A stretch of DNA of 64,000 bases, from the NCBI GenBank assembly GCA_027490995.1, contig JAIXWY010000011.1, positions 868,001 to 932,000 of the forward strand. Reading direction: 5' to 3'. The position numbers were made by a program, and so were the translations under genes. The notes beneath the pieces are model-generated. The model saw only the letters and a program-made list of their open reading frames with translations, was not told the DNA's origin and made no database searches. Shown piece after piece: positions 29,517 to 40,004 of the stretch; the first letter of the stretch is position 1, and every line of letters starts with the position of its first letter. The stretch is from Opitutaceae bacterium (GTDB lineage Bacteria; Verrucomicrobiota; Verrucomicrobiia; Opitutales; Opitutaceae).

Positions 29517-29532
29517 GTCGCTCGGTTCCTAC
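29517..29532 (+). repeat. 16-base intergenic repeat, copy 2
   Basis: Exact second copy of gtcgctcggttcctac (first at 498-513). It ends 11 bases before the comM start, so it would lie in the 5' leader or at the ribosome site. Confidence 0.55.
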
Positions 29533-29543
29533 GGGCAGGCACC

Positions 29544-31082
29544 ATGTTGGCGATCCTCACCTCGGCGGCGTTGCAGGGTATTAATGCGGAAGCCGTTCAC
29601 GTCGAAGTCAACACCGGGGAAGCAGGGACTCCGGGGTTGCTGATGGTCGGGTTGCCGGATGCGAGCGTGAAGGAGGCCAAGGACCGCGTCTGGTCGGCGA
29701 TCCAGAATAGCGGTTTCAAGACGCCGTGGTCGCGTACCACCGTGAACTTGGCTCCGGGGGAACTGCGGAAGGAGGGCTCCGGCTTCGATCTCCCGGTCGC
29801 GCTGGGGCTCCTCGTCGCCTCGGGCCAACTGGAGAGTCCGTTGCTCGAGGAGGCGCTCATCGCCGGCGAGTTGAGCCTGTCGGGCGCGACGCGCCCGGTG
29901 CGGGGCGCACTCGCCATGGCCCGGCTCGCTCGTCAGTTAGGCAAGCGCCGGGTGCTCCTGCCACCGTCATCCGCCTTGGAGGCTGCTTTAGTCGAGAATC
30001 TCGAAGCAGTCGCGGTTTCATCGCTCGACCACGCATTTCGCCTGCTACGTGGCGAAATCCCTCCCCACGTGATCACGCCCGCCGAAGCACTCGCCGCCTT
30101 GGCACGCCACCCCGCGACCGAGGTCGCCGACTTCTCAGAGGTGAAGGGCCAGCGAGTGGTGCGCCGGGCGGCCGAGGTCGCTGTGGCCGGAAACCATAAC
30201 CTGCTGCTGATCGGTCCTCCCGGATCAGGAAAGTCCATGATCGCCAAGCGGCTACCGGGGATCATGCCCGTGCCGAACCGCGACGAGGCTCTCGAGATCC
30301 TCGGGATCCAGTCGGTCGCCGGCGTGCCGGGCGGTCTAGGTGGGTTCGGTCGCCGTCCCGTTCGTTCGCCGCATCACACCGTATCCGATGTCGCACTCCT
30401 CGGAGGTGGCGCCATCCCGTCCCCAGGCGAAGTCTCGCTCGCACATCACGGTGTGCTTTTCCTCGATGAGTTGCCGGAATTCAAACGCTCCGCCCTCGAG
30501 GTGCTGCGCCAGCCCCTCGAGGACGCGGTCGTTACGATCTCCCGAAGTTCGGGAAAGCTCACGTTACCGTGCTCGTTTCTGCTGGTCGCCGCGATGAACC
30601 CCTGCCCCTGCGGACACCTCGGCGACCGCACCCGCGAGTGCCGCTGTAGTCCGACCCAGATCCAACGCTACCGCAGCCGAATCAGCGGTCCCCTCCTCGA
30701 TCGGATCGATCTCCACGTGGAAGCGCCCGCGCTCTCCGTCACCGAGCTGCGCGCCGCCGCCGATGGCGAATCGTCGGCCGCCTTACGCGCTCGCACCGAG
30801 GCCGCCCGAGCCCGGCAGCACGCGCGCTTCCGCGGCTCACCCTGCACCAGCAACGCCCGGATGTCGCCCACGCAGATCCGGACCCACTGCCGACTCCCCG
30901 ACCCTCTGGCGCATCTGCTGGAGTCGGCCATGAATCAGCTGCAGCTCTCAGCCCGCGCCCACGATCGGATTCTCAAGGTCGCACGCACAATCGCCGACCT
31001 CGATGGCGCCGAGACGATCGCCGAGCCGCACCTGCTGGAAGCGATCCACTACCGCAACCTCGACCGCCGTCTCATTGGCTAA
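29544..31082 (+). CDS. comM: YifB/ComM-family Mg-chelatase-like AAA+ ATPase
   Basis: 512 aa. The N-terminal ChlI-like domain opens [23 protein letters not shown] and has [15 protein letters not shown] and [21 protein letters not shown]. The AAA+ core has Walker [37 protein letters not shown] and a Cys-rich [20 protein letters not shown]; the C-terminal domain has [20 protein letters not shown]. ComM is a hexameric helicase that helps branch migration during natural transformation. Divergent from coaE. Together with the pilus ATPases nearby it is consistent with DNA-uptake capacity, though no other competence gene is seen. Confidence 0.94.
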   Translation: MLAILTSAALQGINAEAVHVEVNTGEAGTPGLLMVGLPDASVKEAKDRVWSAIQNSGFKTPWSRTTVNLAPGELRKEGSGFDLPVALGLLVASGQLESPLLEEALIAGELSLSGATRPVRGALAMARLARQLGKRRVLLPPSSALEAALVENLEAVAVSSLDHAFRLLRGEIPPHVITPAEALAALARHPATEVADFSEVKGQRVVRRAAEVAVAGNHNLLLIGPPGSGKSMIAKRLPGIMPVPNRDEALEILGIQSVAGVPGGLGGFGRRPVRSPHHTVSDVALLGGGAIPSPGEVSLAHHGVLFLDELPEFKRSALEVLRQPLEDAVVTISRSSGKLTLPCSFLLVAAMNPCPCGHLGDRTRECRCSPTQIQRYRSRISGPLLDRIDLHVEAPALSVTELRAAADGESSAALRARTEAARARQHARFRGSPCTSNARMSPTQIRTHCRLPDPLAHLLESAMNQLQLSARAHDRILKVARTIADLDGAETIAEPHLLEAIHYRNLDRRLIG

Positions 31083-31096
31083 CCCCGCCGAACGCC

Positions 31097-33172
31097 CTAG
31101 GGCTTTCCGACCGCGTCGTTCGGCGCCGGCTTGCGATTGTTGAACAGCAGGTAGCGCGAGGTCTCATACATCGCCTCGATCCATACCGCGTTCTCCTCCG
31201 CGGCCACCGGGTCCGCCGCCTCGGCTTGAGGGCGCTGGGGGTCCGCCCAATCGTGCCGAGCCTGCCCACCCGAGAGGCGACGCGTCGCATACCACGGTCC
31301 GCGCCGCACTCCGACGGTCTGGTTATGGTGGTCGATGATGAAGGCAACATTGCTCCTGCCGCCGTCGATCGCCTCCTGACGGAGGAGGTCGCGCCCCAAG
31401 CTGCTATTGCGATAGGGAATGCCAGCGATCCCGGCGATCGTCGGCAAGACGTCGACCATCGAGGCAACCGATGAGATTCGCCGCGGTTCCAGCATCCCCG
31501 GAGCATAGAAAAGCAAGGGGGTGTGGAAGGCCGTGAGTCCCTGCTCGGTCCAGGCCCGCGGAAAGCGAGTGCCCGCATCTCCACCGATGCCATGATCGCC
31601 GATGAAGACGAACAGGGTGTCCGCAAAGTAGCGCTCCCCGCGAGCCGCCTCGATGAACGCGCGAAACGCGAAGTCCGTGTAGCGAAATGCGTTCAACTCG
31701 TCGTTCGATTCAAAGCCCGCCGCCGCCAACTCCGCTGCGGTGGCCTGCATCAGAGTGAACGCACCCAGGTCCTCCTTGGGGATCGTGTAGGGGCGGTGGT
31801 TGCCGGCGGTCTGGATGACGGCAAAGAACGGCTTTTCCTCCCGCGCGAGGAAGGCATTGGCTTCGAGGAAGAGTGACTTGTCGCTGATCCCCCACACATC
31901 CACGCGGGGCGATCGGAACGCGTCCTCTTCGAAGATCTGCAGGCCGCGAATGTTGTTGGCCAGGAGACCGCGCACATTCGCCCAACTCGTACTGCCGCCG
32001 AGGAAGTACCGTTTTTCCGAAGCCACGAAGTCATTGAGGATCACGTGCTGATCCACGAGCGCCGGATTGCGGGTCGCCGTCTTCGTCGCCTCAACGTCCG
32101 GAATGCCGGTAAGCAAGGCCCACACTCCTCGCGCGGTCCCAAAGTGCGGCGTATAGCAGTTGTCGAAAAGCACGCCTTCGCGGGAGAGCTCCGCGAAGAA
32201 GGGTGTCGTATCGATCGGGTTGCCCCAAAGGGAGCTCTTATACGCGCTGAAGGATTCACAAATCACCAACACGACGTTACGCGGCACCCGCCGTACGGGG
32301 ACCGACGACGAAGCTGACCCGGTGGCCGGGGGCACGCGGCGCACCCAGTCAATGCCTTGGTCCGTGACTCCTGCCGCGCCCAAGTACGCCGCCATGCGTG
32401 GAGCATGAGCGCGCACCCGCGCTTCGTCGTATCCGGAGCCGCGAAAATCGAGCGAACTTACAAAGGATTCGACCGGGCTGAGGGCCAAATGCGCATGCAG
32501 GTGGTCGCGCAGGTCGAAGGCATCACTCCACCGCAAGGGATACTGGCTGAACCGGCCGTACATCGCGACCACACAGCAGGCACCCGCGCCAAGCCCCCAT
32601 ACCCACCGGGACCGACGCGTCGCGGACTCCACCGCACGACCCGCGACGCGGTGCTGCCACACCAGGATCCAGACCAGGCCCGCCGATCCGAGCAACCAAC
32701 CCAAACTCACGCGAACGATCGGGTAACTCTGCCAAGCCATCTCCGCCGAAATCCCCGCATCGGTCAGGAATCCGAGCACGCTGGCATTGAGTCGTTGCTG
32801 CAGGTAGCGGAGGTGAAACGCATCGATGATCTGCAGCAGTGCGATCCCCGTCACCACGACCGCCGCCACGGCTAACCAGCCACGGGCCACGGTACGACTC
32901 GAGAACGGTTGCAGCCCGCGAATGCTACCGATCACCAGCGCGGGCAGGAAAAAGGTCGCGACCAACCGCAGGTCGTAGCGCAGACCGAGCACAAGAATGC
33001 GTGCAATCGCCTCCGCGGAGTCATCGGGGCGCACGAACGTGCCCAGCGCGAGGATCCGGAATGCGGTCGTCGTCGCGAGGATAACGAGCGCCACGGCGGC
33101 GAGCCACCGCAGCAGCCGGGGCGGCGAGAAGCGCGATGGCGGAGAAAGCAGCGGGGCGGCAGCGGGAGTCAT
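31097..33172 (-). CDS. LTA synthase/MdoB-family membrane sulfatase-fold enzyme
   Basis: 691 aa. Five hydrophobic segments in the first ~220 residues are followed by a periplasmic alkaline-phosphatase/sulfatase-fold domain. Metal and nucleophile motifs of the LtaS/OpgB family are present: [18 protein letters not shown] (metal Glu), [16 protein letters not shown] (nucleophile Thr), [12 protein letters not shown], and [12 protein letters not shown] (Asp, His). Family members move phosphoglycerol from phosphatidylglycerol onto envelope glycans or attach phosphoethanolamine. In a Gram-negative cell the acceptor would be periplasmic glucan or LPS-like sugar (inference). The start overlaps the adenosine deaminase stop by 4 bases. 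Convergent with comM, 14 bases between stops. Confidence 0.9.
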   Translation of the reverse strand: MTPAAAPLLSPPSRFSPPRLLRWLAAVALVILATTTAFRILALGTFVRPDDSAEAIARILVLGLRYDLRLVATFFLPALVIGSIRGLQPFSSRTVARGWLAVAAVVVTGIALLQIIDAFHLRYLQQRLNASVLGFLTDAGISAEMAWQSYPIVRVSLGWLLGSAGLVWILVWQHRVAGRAVESATRRSRWVWGLGAGACCVVAMYGRFSQYPLRWSDAFDLRDHLHAHLALSPVESFVSSLDFRGSGYDEARVRAHAPRMAAYLGAAGVTDQGIDWVRRVPPATGSASSSVPVRRVPRNVVLVICESFSAYKSSLWGNPIDTTPFFAELSREGVLFDNCYTPHFGTARGVWALLTGIPDVEATKTATRNPALVDQHVILNDFVASEKRYFLGGSTSWANVRGLLANNIRGLQIFEEDAFRSPRVDVWGISDKSLFLEANAFLAREEKPFFAVIQTAGNHRPYTIPKEDLGAFTLMQATAAELAAAGFESNDELNAFRYTDFAFRAFIEAARGERYFADTLFVFIGDHGIGGDAGTRFPRAWTEQGLTAFHTPLLFYAPGMLEPRRISSVASMVDVLPTIAGIAGIPYRNSSLGRDLLRQEAIDGGRSNVAFIIDHHNQTVGVRRGPWYATRRLSGGQARHDWADPQRPQAEAADPVAAEENAVWIEAMYETSRYLLFNNRKPAPNDAVGKP

Positions 33173-34233
33173 GACGGAACGGAGACCAAGCTAGCGGATT
33201 CCAACACGGGAGCCGGAGCCGACGCCACCCCCTGATCGATGGCGTCAAGTCGCTCTCGCCGGTCTTGCTCAGGGATCAACGCGACCTCCCACCCCGCCTT
33301 CAGGCAGCGGATCAGCTCATCTGTCGTGAGACGCGCCTCACGGAAGAGTCCTTCGTATTCATCGGTCAGCGTGTTGCCGAAGACCAGCGGGTCATCCGTG
33401 CTCACGGTGCACCGCACGCCGGCGCGGATCAACGCGGGGAGCGGGTGTTCGCGCCAACCCGGGACTACCCGGAGGCGGAGGTTGCTGATGGGGCAAACGT
33501 CGAAGGTCACTCCGCGATCCCGCGCCAAAGCCACGACTGCGGGGTCCTCAATGGCCCGAATGCCGTGCGCCACACGGGTCACGCCGAGCACCTCGATCGC
33601 CTCGCGCACACGGGCCGCACCGTCGAACTCTCCCGCATGTGCCTTGGTCATCTTGCCCGCCGACCGCAGGCGCTGCCAGACCGTTGCGGTCCATGGCTGC
33701 GTCGGCACCGCCTCGTCTCCGTGCAGGTCGACCCCCGCAAGCGTGTCCCAGTTTTCCAGGTCGTCGATGACCGGGCGGAGGCTGCCGGCGTAATCGGTGC
33801 GCAGCATTCCGGCGAACACCCGCACTTCCATACCCGGCGGCGCAGCCGAGCGAATGGCATCGATGATCACGGGGCCCGGCACGCCGAGCGCGCCACACAT
33901 CGGCAAGTGAAAGCTTGTTTCCAGATAGCGCACGGACTCGGCAAAGCGACGGGCGAAGAGGGCCTTCGCCGCCTCATGGTAGCGGTCCACGTTGGTGAAC
34001 CATGCCAGCGCATGCCGGAGCAGGACTCGATCGAAGTCAGCGAAGGAGGCAAAGCGGTGCTCCGGCCGCTGGAACGGCGGATTCTCCGGAAACTCGTCGG
34101 GACGCCACGCGTGGAGCAGCGCGTAGGGCACGGCTCCCTCGATGTGCAGGTGCGTCTCGGTCTTCGGAAATCGCCGCAGCCACTCCCGGAATGAACTATC
34201 CGGAGCAACCGGCGGCGAATCCGAGGCGTGCAT
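33169..34233 (-). CDS. Adenosine deaminase family protein
   Basis: 354 aa from the ATG at 34233; a longer open frame overlaps the aminopeptidase gene and is not protein-like. Zinc and catalytic motifs: [10 protein letters not shown] (H28, H30), KAHAGEFDG (His and Glu), [11 protein letters not shown] and STDDPLVFG (Asp-Asp). It deaminates adenosine, adenine or a related 6-aminopurine; family members differ in substrate, and the sequence does not settle which. It sits between an M29 aminopeptidase (28 bases upstream) and an LTA-synthase-family gene whose start overlaps its stop. Confidence 0.92.
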   Translation of the reverse strand: MHASDSPPVAPDSSFREWLRRFPKTETHLHIEGAVPYALLHAWRPDEFPENPPFQRPEHRFASFADFDRVLLRHALAWFTNVDRYHEAAKALFARRFAESVRYLETSFHLPMCGALGVPGPVIIDAIRSAAPPGMEVRVFAGMLRTDYAGSLRPVIDDLENWDTLAGVDLHGDEAVPTQPWTATVWQRLRSAGKMTKAHAGEFDGAARVREAIEVLGVTRVAHGIRAIEDPAVVALARDRGVTFDVCPISNLRLRVVPGWREHPLPALIRAGVRCTVSTDDPLVFGNTLTDEYEGLFREARLTTDELIRCLKAGWEVALIPEQDRRERLDAIDQGVASAPAPVLESASLVSVPS

Positions 34234-34261
34234 GCCGACGCAGGGGCCGACGCGGTCGCGT

Positions 34262-35380
34262 CTAGCGACCGAGGAGGTAGTCGGGGTTGAGCTTGTGCAG
34301 CGATTTCGGCACGAAGAGCCCGTCCTTGCGGATGAGCTTTCCGTCGAACCAAATCTCGCCCCCACCGTAATCGGGCCGCTGGATACAGACCATGTCCCAG
34401 TGAACCTGCGACTTGTTGCCGTTGCCCACGCCGTCGTACGCCTGACCCGGGGTAAAGTGGAAGGAACCGGCGATCTTCTCGTCGAAAAGAATATCCCGCA
34501 TCGGCTGGAGGATGTGCGGGTTGAAGCCGATGGCGAACTCCCCGATGAACCGTGCGCCCTCATCGCTATCGAGAATCTCGTTCAAGCGCTTCGTATTCGA
34601 CGAGGTGGCCTCGACGATGCGGCCTTTCTTGAAGACGAGGCGGATGTTGTCGAATGACGTACCGAGATAGACCGTGGGCGCATTGTACTGAATCACGCCT
34701 TCGACGGAGTCCTTCACCGGGCAGGAAAAGACTTCGCCGTCCGGAATATTGCGCTGCCCGCCGCACTCGCGGGACCCGATCCCACGGATCGAGAAACGCA
34801 GATCGGTTCCGGGGCCCTTAATCCAGACCTGGTCGGTCTTGTCCATGAGCGCCTTGAGCGCCTTCATCCCCGGCGCCATGCGCGCGTAGTCGAGCGTGCA
34901 AACGCGGAAATAGAAATCCTCGAATGCCTCGGTGCTCATCCCCGCCTGCTGTGCCATGGCCGACGTCGGCCAACGGAGGACGACCCACTTGGTCTCATTC
35001 ACGCGATGGTCGAGCACCGGCTTCATTGCCTTGGACACCACGCGGACCTTGTCAGCGGGCACGTCGGAGGATTCGAAAATATTCTCCGAGCCGCGCAGCG
35101 CGATGTAGGCGTCCATCGACTCCATGCGCATCAGTTCGACGTTGGCGTGCGGCGCGTACTGGGCCTCGGTGGCCTCCAGCATCAGTTCGCGCGTGATGCG
35201 AGCGCGGTGCAGTTGCACGTAAGGCAGGGCCCCGCGGGCGCGGGCGGCGCGGACGAGGGCGATCACCATCGCGTCCGGTACGTCAAACGCATCAATCAGG
35301 ACCCGCTCGCCTTTGGCGAGCGAAGTGGAGAAACCGGTCAGGCCCGCGGCGAGCGTTTCGAAGCGCGAATCCAGAAGCAT
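34262..35380 (-). CDS. M29-family metallo-aminopeptidase (AmpS/thermophilic type)
   Basis: 372 aa. The M29 metal-ligand pattern is visible: [13 protein letters not shown] (Glu), [15 protein letters not shown] (His), and [14 protein letters not shown] (His, Asp). It starts [18 protein letters not shown] with no signal peptide, so cytoplasmic. M29 enzymes are dimeric zinc or cobalt aminopeptidases that trim peptide N-termini with broad specificity. First gene of the three-gene unit ending with the LTA-synthase-family gene; a terminator of the preceding MFS gene lies just upstream at 35438-35468. Confidence 0.92.
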   Translation of the reverse strand: MLLDSRFETLAAGLTGFSTSLAKGERVLIDAFDVPDAMVIALVRAARARGALPYVQLHRARITRELMLEATEAQYAPHANVELMRMESMDAYIALRGSENIFESSDVPADKVRVVSKAMKPVLDHRVNETKWVVLRWPTSAMAQQAGMSTEAFEDFYFRVCTLDYARMAPGMKALKALMDKTDQVWIKGPGTDLRFSIRGIGSRECGGQRNIPDGEVFSCPVKDSVEGVIQYNAPTVYLGTSFDNIRLVFKKGRIVEATSSNTKRLNEILDSDEGARFIGEFAIGFNPHILQPMRDILFDEKIAGSFHFTPGQAYDGVGNGNKSQVHWDMVCIQRPDYGGGEIWFDGKLIRKDGLFVPKSLHKLNPDYLLGR

Positions 35381-35437
35381 GATGCCTCGGAGCTAACCCC
35401 ACCCTGCGGCCGGGCGGCAAGGGCAATTGCGGACCGC

Positions 35438-35468
35438 AAAAAAAGGCCGCCTCCCGGAGGAGGCGGCC
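35438..35468 (-). terminator. Intrinsic terminator after the MFS transporter gene
   Basis: A perfect 10-base-pair stem, ggccgcctcc (35445-35454) with ggaggcggcc (35459-35468), loop cgga, followed on the minus strand by seven T (35438-35444). It lies 61 bases past the MFS stop. Confidence 0.9.
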
Positions 35469-35529
35469 AAAGGGGACACCGGTTCGTTCGCCGGGGCGGA
35501 CCGCCCTGGTGAGGAACAGATGCGTCGGA

Positions 35530-37131
35530 TTAGATCTGAACCGGTTTGTACCCGCCCTTCGCCTTGAAGTAGAGGACGAGCAACAGGTAGATCACCGCCA
35601 TGATGGCTGGGATGAAGGAGTCAGCAACCAGCGTGCGACGATCGCCGCGCATGTCGGCTTCGTGAACCTTCTTCTGTTGTTCAGTCGCCGTGCCGGCGGC
35701 CAGCGCGGCCTTCGCCTCGCCGAGCTTCTTGCCGTCCAAGCCATAAGCATCCGAGAAGACGAGGAACTTACTCGGCGTGGCGGCCTTGTACTCAGCGTAG
35801 AGCGCGGCGTCGGCCTTCTTCAGCTCTTCACCGGCGAAGCGGTCCTTGGCGTAGCCCAGGCCCGGAGAGCCGAGCAGACCCGCGGACATCATGCCGATGC
35901 CGCCCATGATCGAGATGGCGACAGCGCCCGTCCGCGGGAAGCGGTCCGAGGCGACGGCCAGCATGGTCGGCCAGAAGAACGTCTTGCCGATGCCGTAGAT
36001 CGTGAGGGCGACGAGGGCGCCCGCGAACGTCGAGATACCGGCGGTGAGGTTGAGGCCCACGCACGCCAGAATCGCGCAGAGCAGGAGCAGACCCACCGGG
36101 GAGAGACCCAGCTTGCGCTCGATGAAGTCAGCGCAGAATCGCAGCGCGAACATGGTCATCGACGTGAAGACGAAGAGGATCTTGCCCTGTTCGGAACTGA
36201 GGATGTTGCCGGTGATGTTCTGAATCCAGCCATCGGTGCCGAGTTCGACCGCGCCCAGCAGGGCGTGGGTCACGAACAGCACGAAGAGCAGGCCCGAGCC
36301 GAGCGCCCAGCCGCTGAGGCCCGAGAAGATGAGGAAGGTGCCGCCGCCGAGGGCGATGGCGACCCAGCTCCAGGAAGCGCTGGTGAAGAACGCCGCGCCG
36401 GTCAGACCGCCGAGCATCGGCCCGAGCGCGTCCTTGGAGAAGAGCCAGATGAAAAGGCCGATGACCGCGGCGCCGGCCATACCGACGTCCTTGAGCATTT
36501 CGCCGAGCTTGAGGCCCTTGGCCGAGGCCTCGGACTTCGGCATGTGCTGGCCGAGGAACATGAGCCCGTAGATCACGGTCGGGATGAGGTACAGCGAGAG
36601 CTGCCACTTCCACGAAACCTGGAAACGGTCATCCAGAACCCAGCCGCAAATACCGCCCAAGACCATGCCGGCGGGCCAGCTCGCGTGAAGAATGTTCAGA
36701 TAGTGAGTGCGCTTGGCCGGGAAGAGCGTGGCGACAAGCGGATTGGAAACCGCCTCAAGCGTGCCGTTGGCGTACGCGAAGATGAACATACCCCAGTAGA
36801 GGGTATTGTAGGCACTCGCACCCGACGCGGTGAACGTCACCACCGCGGACAAGACGTGCAGCGCGAAGGCGAGCAAGACGAGGCGACCGTAGCCTACCTT
36901 GTCGCAGATGACGCCTCCGATGATAATGCCGAAGCAGAAGCCCGAGAAACCCGCGCCACCGATCGCGCCAAGCTGCGCGCCGGTGAAGCCGAATTCCGAA
37001 CCCCAGTTATCGAAGATTCCACCGCGGATGGCAAAGCCAACGCCCGCGGCTAGGATCGCCATGAAACCGGCCCACAGGAGCCGGTTGGCATTAGGGGCAA
37101 TGGCCCCGCTTGAGTTGTCGTTAGAGCTCAT
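35530..37131 (-). CDS. Major facilitator superfamily transporter
   Basis: 533 aa, about twelve hydrophobic segments. MFS cues: [37 protein letters not shown] in the first two helices, [13 protein letters not shown] after helix 2 (the D..GR.. loop), a large central cytoplasmic loop with [15 protein letters not shown], and [24 protein letters not shown] near helix 11. A hydrophilic stretch of about 70 residues between the penultimate region and the last helix (from [13 protein letters not shown] to DRRTLVADS) is unusually long. Probably a sugar or sugar-acid transporter given the Gfo/Idh, discoidin and TonB neighbours, but substrate is inference. Has its own terminator and an AT-rich upstream region. 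Confidence 0.9.
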   Translation of the reverse strand: MSSNDNSSGAIAPNANRLLWAGFMAILAAGVGFAIRGGIFDNWGSEFGFTGAQLGAIGGAGFSGFCFGIIIGGVICDKVGYGRLVLLAFALHVLSAVVTFTASGASAYNTLYWGMFIFAYANGTLEAVSNPLVATLFPAKRTHYLNILHASWPAGMVLGGICGWVLDDRFQVSWKWQLSLYLIPTVIYGLMFLGQHMPKSEASAKGLKLGEMLKDVGMAGAAVIGLFIWLFSKDALGPMLGGLTGAAFFTSASWSWVAIALGGGTFLIFSGLSGWALGSGLLFVLFVTHALLGAVELGTDGWIQNITGNILSSEQGKILFVFTSMTMFALRFCADFIERKLGLSPVGLLLLCAILACVGLNLTAGISTFAGALVALTIYGIGKTFFWPTMLAVASDRFPRTGAVAISIMGGIGMMSAGLLGSPGLGYAKDRFAGEELKKADAALYAEYKAATPSKFLVFSDAYGLDGKKLGEAKAALAAGTATEQQKKVHEADMRGDRRTLVADSFIPAIMAVIYLLLVLYFKAKGGYKPVQI

Positions 37132-37418
37132 TACGTAGGACTAAGTGCTGCTTTCGCTATCGTGTGGGTAGTCCCGCGGCGGGCCGAGTTCGACCTAGAC
37201 ACGCTTCCAAGAGAAACGAACAAGGGACGGGGGGCGCGGACCGCGTTGGGGTGAGGGTGTAACCGAGACGCTCGGGAGGTTGAGCGGCGGGAGCTTCCTC
37301 ATCAAGGCACATTTTCACAGCGGTTTAATGAATATTCTCTGCCGAAATCCGGCCAAAAAAAGGCCGCCAACCCGGAGGTTGGCGGCGAGAGAGTCGAATC
37401 TGACTGCGGCGACCGCGA
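37132..37418. other. Intergenic region upstream of MFS gene
   Basis: 287 bases without a gene. It holds the terminator of the discoidin-like gene (37355-37386) and, at about 37315-37345, the most AT-rich stretch of this neighbourhood (tttaatgaatattc), which is the likely promoter area for the MFS gene. No clear operator palindrome was seen. Confidence 0.5.
37355..37386 (-). terminator. Intrinsic terminator after doxX-gfo-discoidin operon
   Basis: A 10-base-pair stem, gccgccaacc (37363-37372) with ggttggcggc (37377-37386), loop cgga, followed on the minus strand by seven T (37355-37361). It lies about 33 bases after the stop of the discoidin-like gene. Confidence 0.9.
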
Positions 37419-38075
37419 TCAGGGCTGACCGAAGACCTCAACCTCCACGTAGTGATTAAGTTCGTCGGTCGTATTCCCGGCCGAACTGAGCCGGACGTAC
37501 CGTCCCTTAGTTCCCCGGGCGTCGATCAAGCGTCCCTCGTTGGTCTCAATGTAGGCGGGATCCTTCCCTGCCCCGAGACCCGCCGAGTTATCGATGTCGT
37601 TGTTGAAGACGGTCGTGACGCCAGACTTAAACTCCGGGTCATCGGAGATCTGGACCACGACGTCATGATAAACCCGCGCCTGAGCGTGGAAGTGCCAGAC
37701 CAAGACCGCATGCACCTTGGCAGAAGAGCCGAGATCGATCTGCACCCACTGGACGCCGGGGCCAAATTCCACGAACGAGCCGTCGGCCCCGCTCTTTTCG
37801 CCATCGGTGACGAAGCTGAGGTCGCCGATGACGGGGAGTGAGTCCGAGGCCGTGACGGTCTTATCCTTGGAGAGCAACGTGGTGCCGGCCGGCACCATCA
37901 AGGCCGGGCGGGGGCCCTGGCGCGGCTTTTCCAGATTAGGCAGCGAGATCGGCCGCGGCGTGCCGACGAACAGCGGCTTTGGCAGTTCGAGCGCGAGCGG
38001 AACCCGATCCTGCGCAGTCAAAGGCAGGGCGGCGGCAGCGGCGACGACGAAGAGGGAGGCGGAGCGAAGGATCAT
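37419..38075 (-). CDS. Secreted protein with discoidin (F5/8 type C)-like domain
   Basis: 218 aa. A signal peptide covers residues 1-21 (MILRSASLFVVAAAAALPLTAQ). The mature protein has a beta-sandwich pattern typical of discoidin/galactose-binding folds: SFVEFGPGVQWVQIDLGSSAKVHAVLVWHFH (family pattern ..W..IDLG....i..V.v....), YHDVVVQISDDPEF, and GRYVRLSSAGNTTDELNHYVEVEVFG at the end. Such domains bind carbohydrate or assist enzymes that do; no catalytic domain is present here. Last gene of the operon with the DoxX-like and Gfo/Idh genes. Confidence 0.75.
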   Translation of the reverse strand: MILRSASLFVVAAAAALPLTAQDRVPLALELPKPLFVGTPRPISLPNLEKPRQGPRPALMVPAGTTLLSKDKTVTASDSLPVIGDLSFVTDGEKSGADGSFVEFGPGVQWVQIDLGSSAKVHAVLVWHFHAQARVYHDVVVQISDDPEFKSGVTTVFNNDIDNSAGLGAGKDPAYIETNEGRLIDARGTKGRYVRLSSAGNTTDELNHYVEVEVFGQP

Positions 38076-38120
38076 GATAGAAGCAGCAAACGATGAAGGA
38101 GCGGTGGGCCAAAGACAGCG

Positions 38121-39530
38121 TTAAACCACGAAGTCCGAAGGCTGGAAGTCGAGGGCTTTGCGAGCGGCCACGGCTTCATTGACTCGAAGCACAGTGACAG
38201 CGGAAGCGAAGGCCTGTTCCCCCGGACAGCTGAGGGCGGTGCCGTCGCGGATCGCGCCGAAGAAGTTCTCGAGGTGCGGTTGGTGGATCGCCTTGTCGAG
38301 CGTGACGGGAATGTCCCACGCCGAAAGAGCGGCGGTCTCCCGCACATCAACCACCGAAGCGCGGGGCGCGGCGGTCGCGAACTTGGGCTTCACTTCCTTC
38401 TCCCAAGGCTTGGAGGGCGCAGTAGCGCCTTCTTCACCGTAGCCCGGCTTCTTAATGAGACCCGAGGCCACGTGAACTTCCCAGTCCGGCGCCTGCGCCT
38501 CGCGGTAGAGTTTCGTGTACTTCGGATTCTCGGACATCTTCAGCGCGGCCTCGGTGCCCATGAAGTACTCATGGTAGCCACCTCCCGCGCTGGTGGTGGT
38601 CAGTACCTGATAGGACGCCCGCACCATGCCCTCGCTCGTCGGGAACTCGTAGATGGCCATGACGTTGTCATACCACTCGTGCGTCTTGTAGAAATCCACC
38701 CCACCGCCGGCCATGACAGAGCTCGGATTAACGCCCAACATCCAGTTGAAGATGTCGATCTGGTGGGCCCCCAAGTCCGAAATCGGGCCGCCGGCGTACT
38801 TCTTGAACCAGCGCCAGTTACGGAACTCGTGCATGTTCGCGTAGCCGTACGCGTTCAGCTTGGCCTCTGGAATCTTGAAGCGTTCCGGCCAGCCGAGATC
38901 TGCGCTGACCGAACGATTCCATTGGCCGCTCATATTATTGATGCGGCCCAACAAGCGTTTCTCACGGAGCAGCCGATCGCGAACGTAGATGTAGCGCGGA
39001 TTGCTCCGGCGCTGGTGCCCGACTTGGAGAAGCTTGCCCGCCTCGCGGGCAGCGCGGACCATCGAGCGAGCTCCCTCGATCGTGTTGGACATCAGCTTCT
39101 CGCAGTAGACGTGTTTGCCGGCCTTGAACGCCGCATTCGTCTGTTCGGCGTGCAGCCAGTCCGGGGTGGCGACGATGACTGCATCGACCTCGGGCACTGC
39201 GGATAGCATCTCGCGATAGTCCTCGAAGGCGCGGACGTCGTGCCCGAACTTCTTCAGCAGGCGCTCGCCGTACGTGCGATTGTAGTCCCAGATGTCGCAG
39301 ACCGCGCGGAAACGGATATCCGGAATCTTCAGGGCCGCATTGAGCAGCACGCGGCCCTGTTCGCCGCAGCCAATCAACGCGACGTTCAGTGTCCGCGAGC
39401 CGCCGGCTCCAGCGGGAGCCGAGGCGCGCGCAAGGTAGGGCGTCGCGATGAGCGCGGCACCGAGCTTCACGCCCGACGACAGGAATTCGCGGCGGGTGGC
39501 AGAAGCAGGGGAAAAGAGGGAGGGATTCAT
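38121..39530 (-). CDS. Gfo/Idh/MocA-family oxidoreductase, Tat-exported
   Basis: 469 aa. The N-terminus ATRREFLSSGVKLGAAL is a twin-arginine signal (RREFL). The Rossmann domain has NVALIGCGEQGRVLL, VIVATPDWLHAEQTNAAFKAGKHVYCEKLMSNT (the EKP-type lysine region) and the C-terminal substrate domain GGPISDLGAHQIDIFNWMLGVNPSSV. Exported members of this family are frequent in Planctomycetes and Verrucomicrobia and oxidise sugars or sugar alcohols with a bound NAD(P). It lies 21 bases after the DoxX-like gene and 45 bases before the discoidin-like gene. Substrate unknown. Confidence 0.93.
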   Translation of the reverse strand: MNPSLFSPASATRREFLSSGVKLGAALIATPYLARASAPAGAGGSRTLNVALIGCGEQGRVLLNAALKIPDIRFRAVCDIWDYNRTYGERLLKKFGHDVRAFEDYREMLSAVPEVDAVIVATPDWLHAEQTNAAFKAGKHVYCEKLMSNTIEGARSMVRAAREAGKLLQVGHQRRSNPRYIYVRDRLLREKRLLGRINNMSGQWNRSVSADLGWPERFKIPEAKLNAYGYANMHEFRNWRWFKKYAGGPISDLGAHQIDIFNWMLGVNPSSVMAGGGVDFYKTHEWYDNVMAIYEFPTSEGMVRASYQVLTTTSAGGGYHEYFMGTEAALKMSENPKYTKLYREAQAPDWEVHVASGLIKKPGYGEEGATAPSKPWEKEVKPKFATAAPRASVVDVRETAALSAWDIPVTLDKAIHQPHLENFFGAIRDGTALSCPGEQAFASAVTVLRVNEAVAARKALDFQPSDFVV

Positions 39531-39551
39531 CGCCGGGAAAACGCGCGTGGC

Positions 39552-40004
39552 TTAGGAGCGACCCGACCAGAGGGCGAAGCGATTGTGGCGCACCAGCAGC
39601 AGCGCACCCGCGGTCAACCCGACGTAGATCGCGAGCCACGCCACCCCTTCGTTCTCCTGCACCGCCATTAGGCCAAACGACAGGCCGACCCAGGTTAGCC
39701 CGAGCAGCGTCAGCGCGCAGCGCGTCCGGACCCCCAGCAGCAGGGCCAGACCGAGGGCGATCAGGACGTAGCCGAGGAAGAAAGCGAAGGTCTTCGTCGC
39801 CCAAAGCGGCATGAAAGACGCCGAGGTGATACCGTTGGCCATGCGGGCCATGTTGCGGTAATAGATTTCGAACGAGTAATTGCCGCCCGATTCGAATTTC
39901 TCAAGGCCCGCGAGCAGGGCGCGGAGCCCGAGGAAAAGACGCAGCAAAAGGAACGCTGCGGTGTGCTCACGACTGGAGACGGACGAGGGGGTGTCGTTGG
40001 ACAT
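39552..40004 (-). CDS. DoxX-like small membrane protein
   Basis: 150 aa from the ATG at 40004. Four hydrophobic segments: [22 protein letters not shown] (the DoxX opening with LEKF), TKTFAFFLGYVLIALGLALLLG, TLLGLTWVGLSFGLMAV and VAWLAIYVGLTAGALLLV. DoxX-family proteins are inner-membrane redox or quinone-associated subunits of poorly known role. First gene of the operon with the Tat-exported oxidoreductase, so it may pass its electrons to the membrane (inference). Confidence 0.72.
   Translation of the reverse strand: MSNDTPSSVSSREHTAAFLLLRLFLGLRALLAGLEKFESGGNYSFEIYYRNMARMANGITSASFMPLWATKTFAFFLGYVLIALGLALLLGVRTRCALTLLGLTWVGLSFGLMAVQENEGVAWLAIYVGLTAGALLLVRHNRFALWSGRS

Noticed and set aside
33234-34563. 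The adenosine deaminase frame extended 110 codons upstream
   Set aside because: The extension is Ser/Arg/Thr-rich, overlaps the aminopeptidase gene and lies before the conserved HLHIEG start region.
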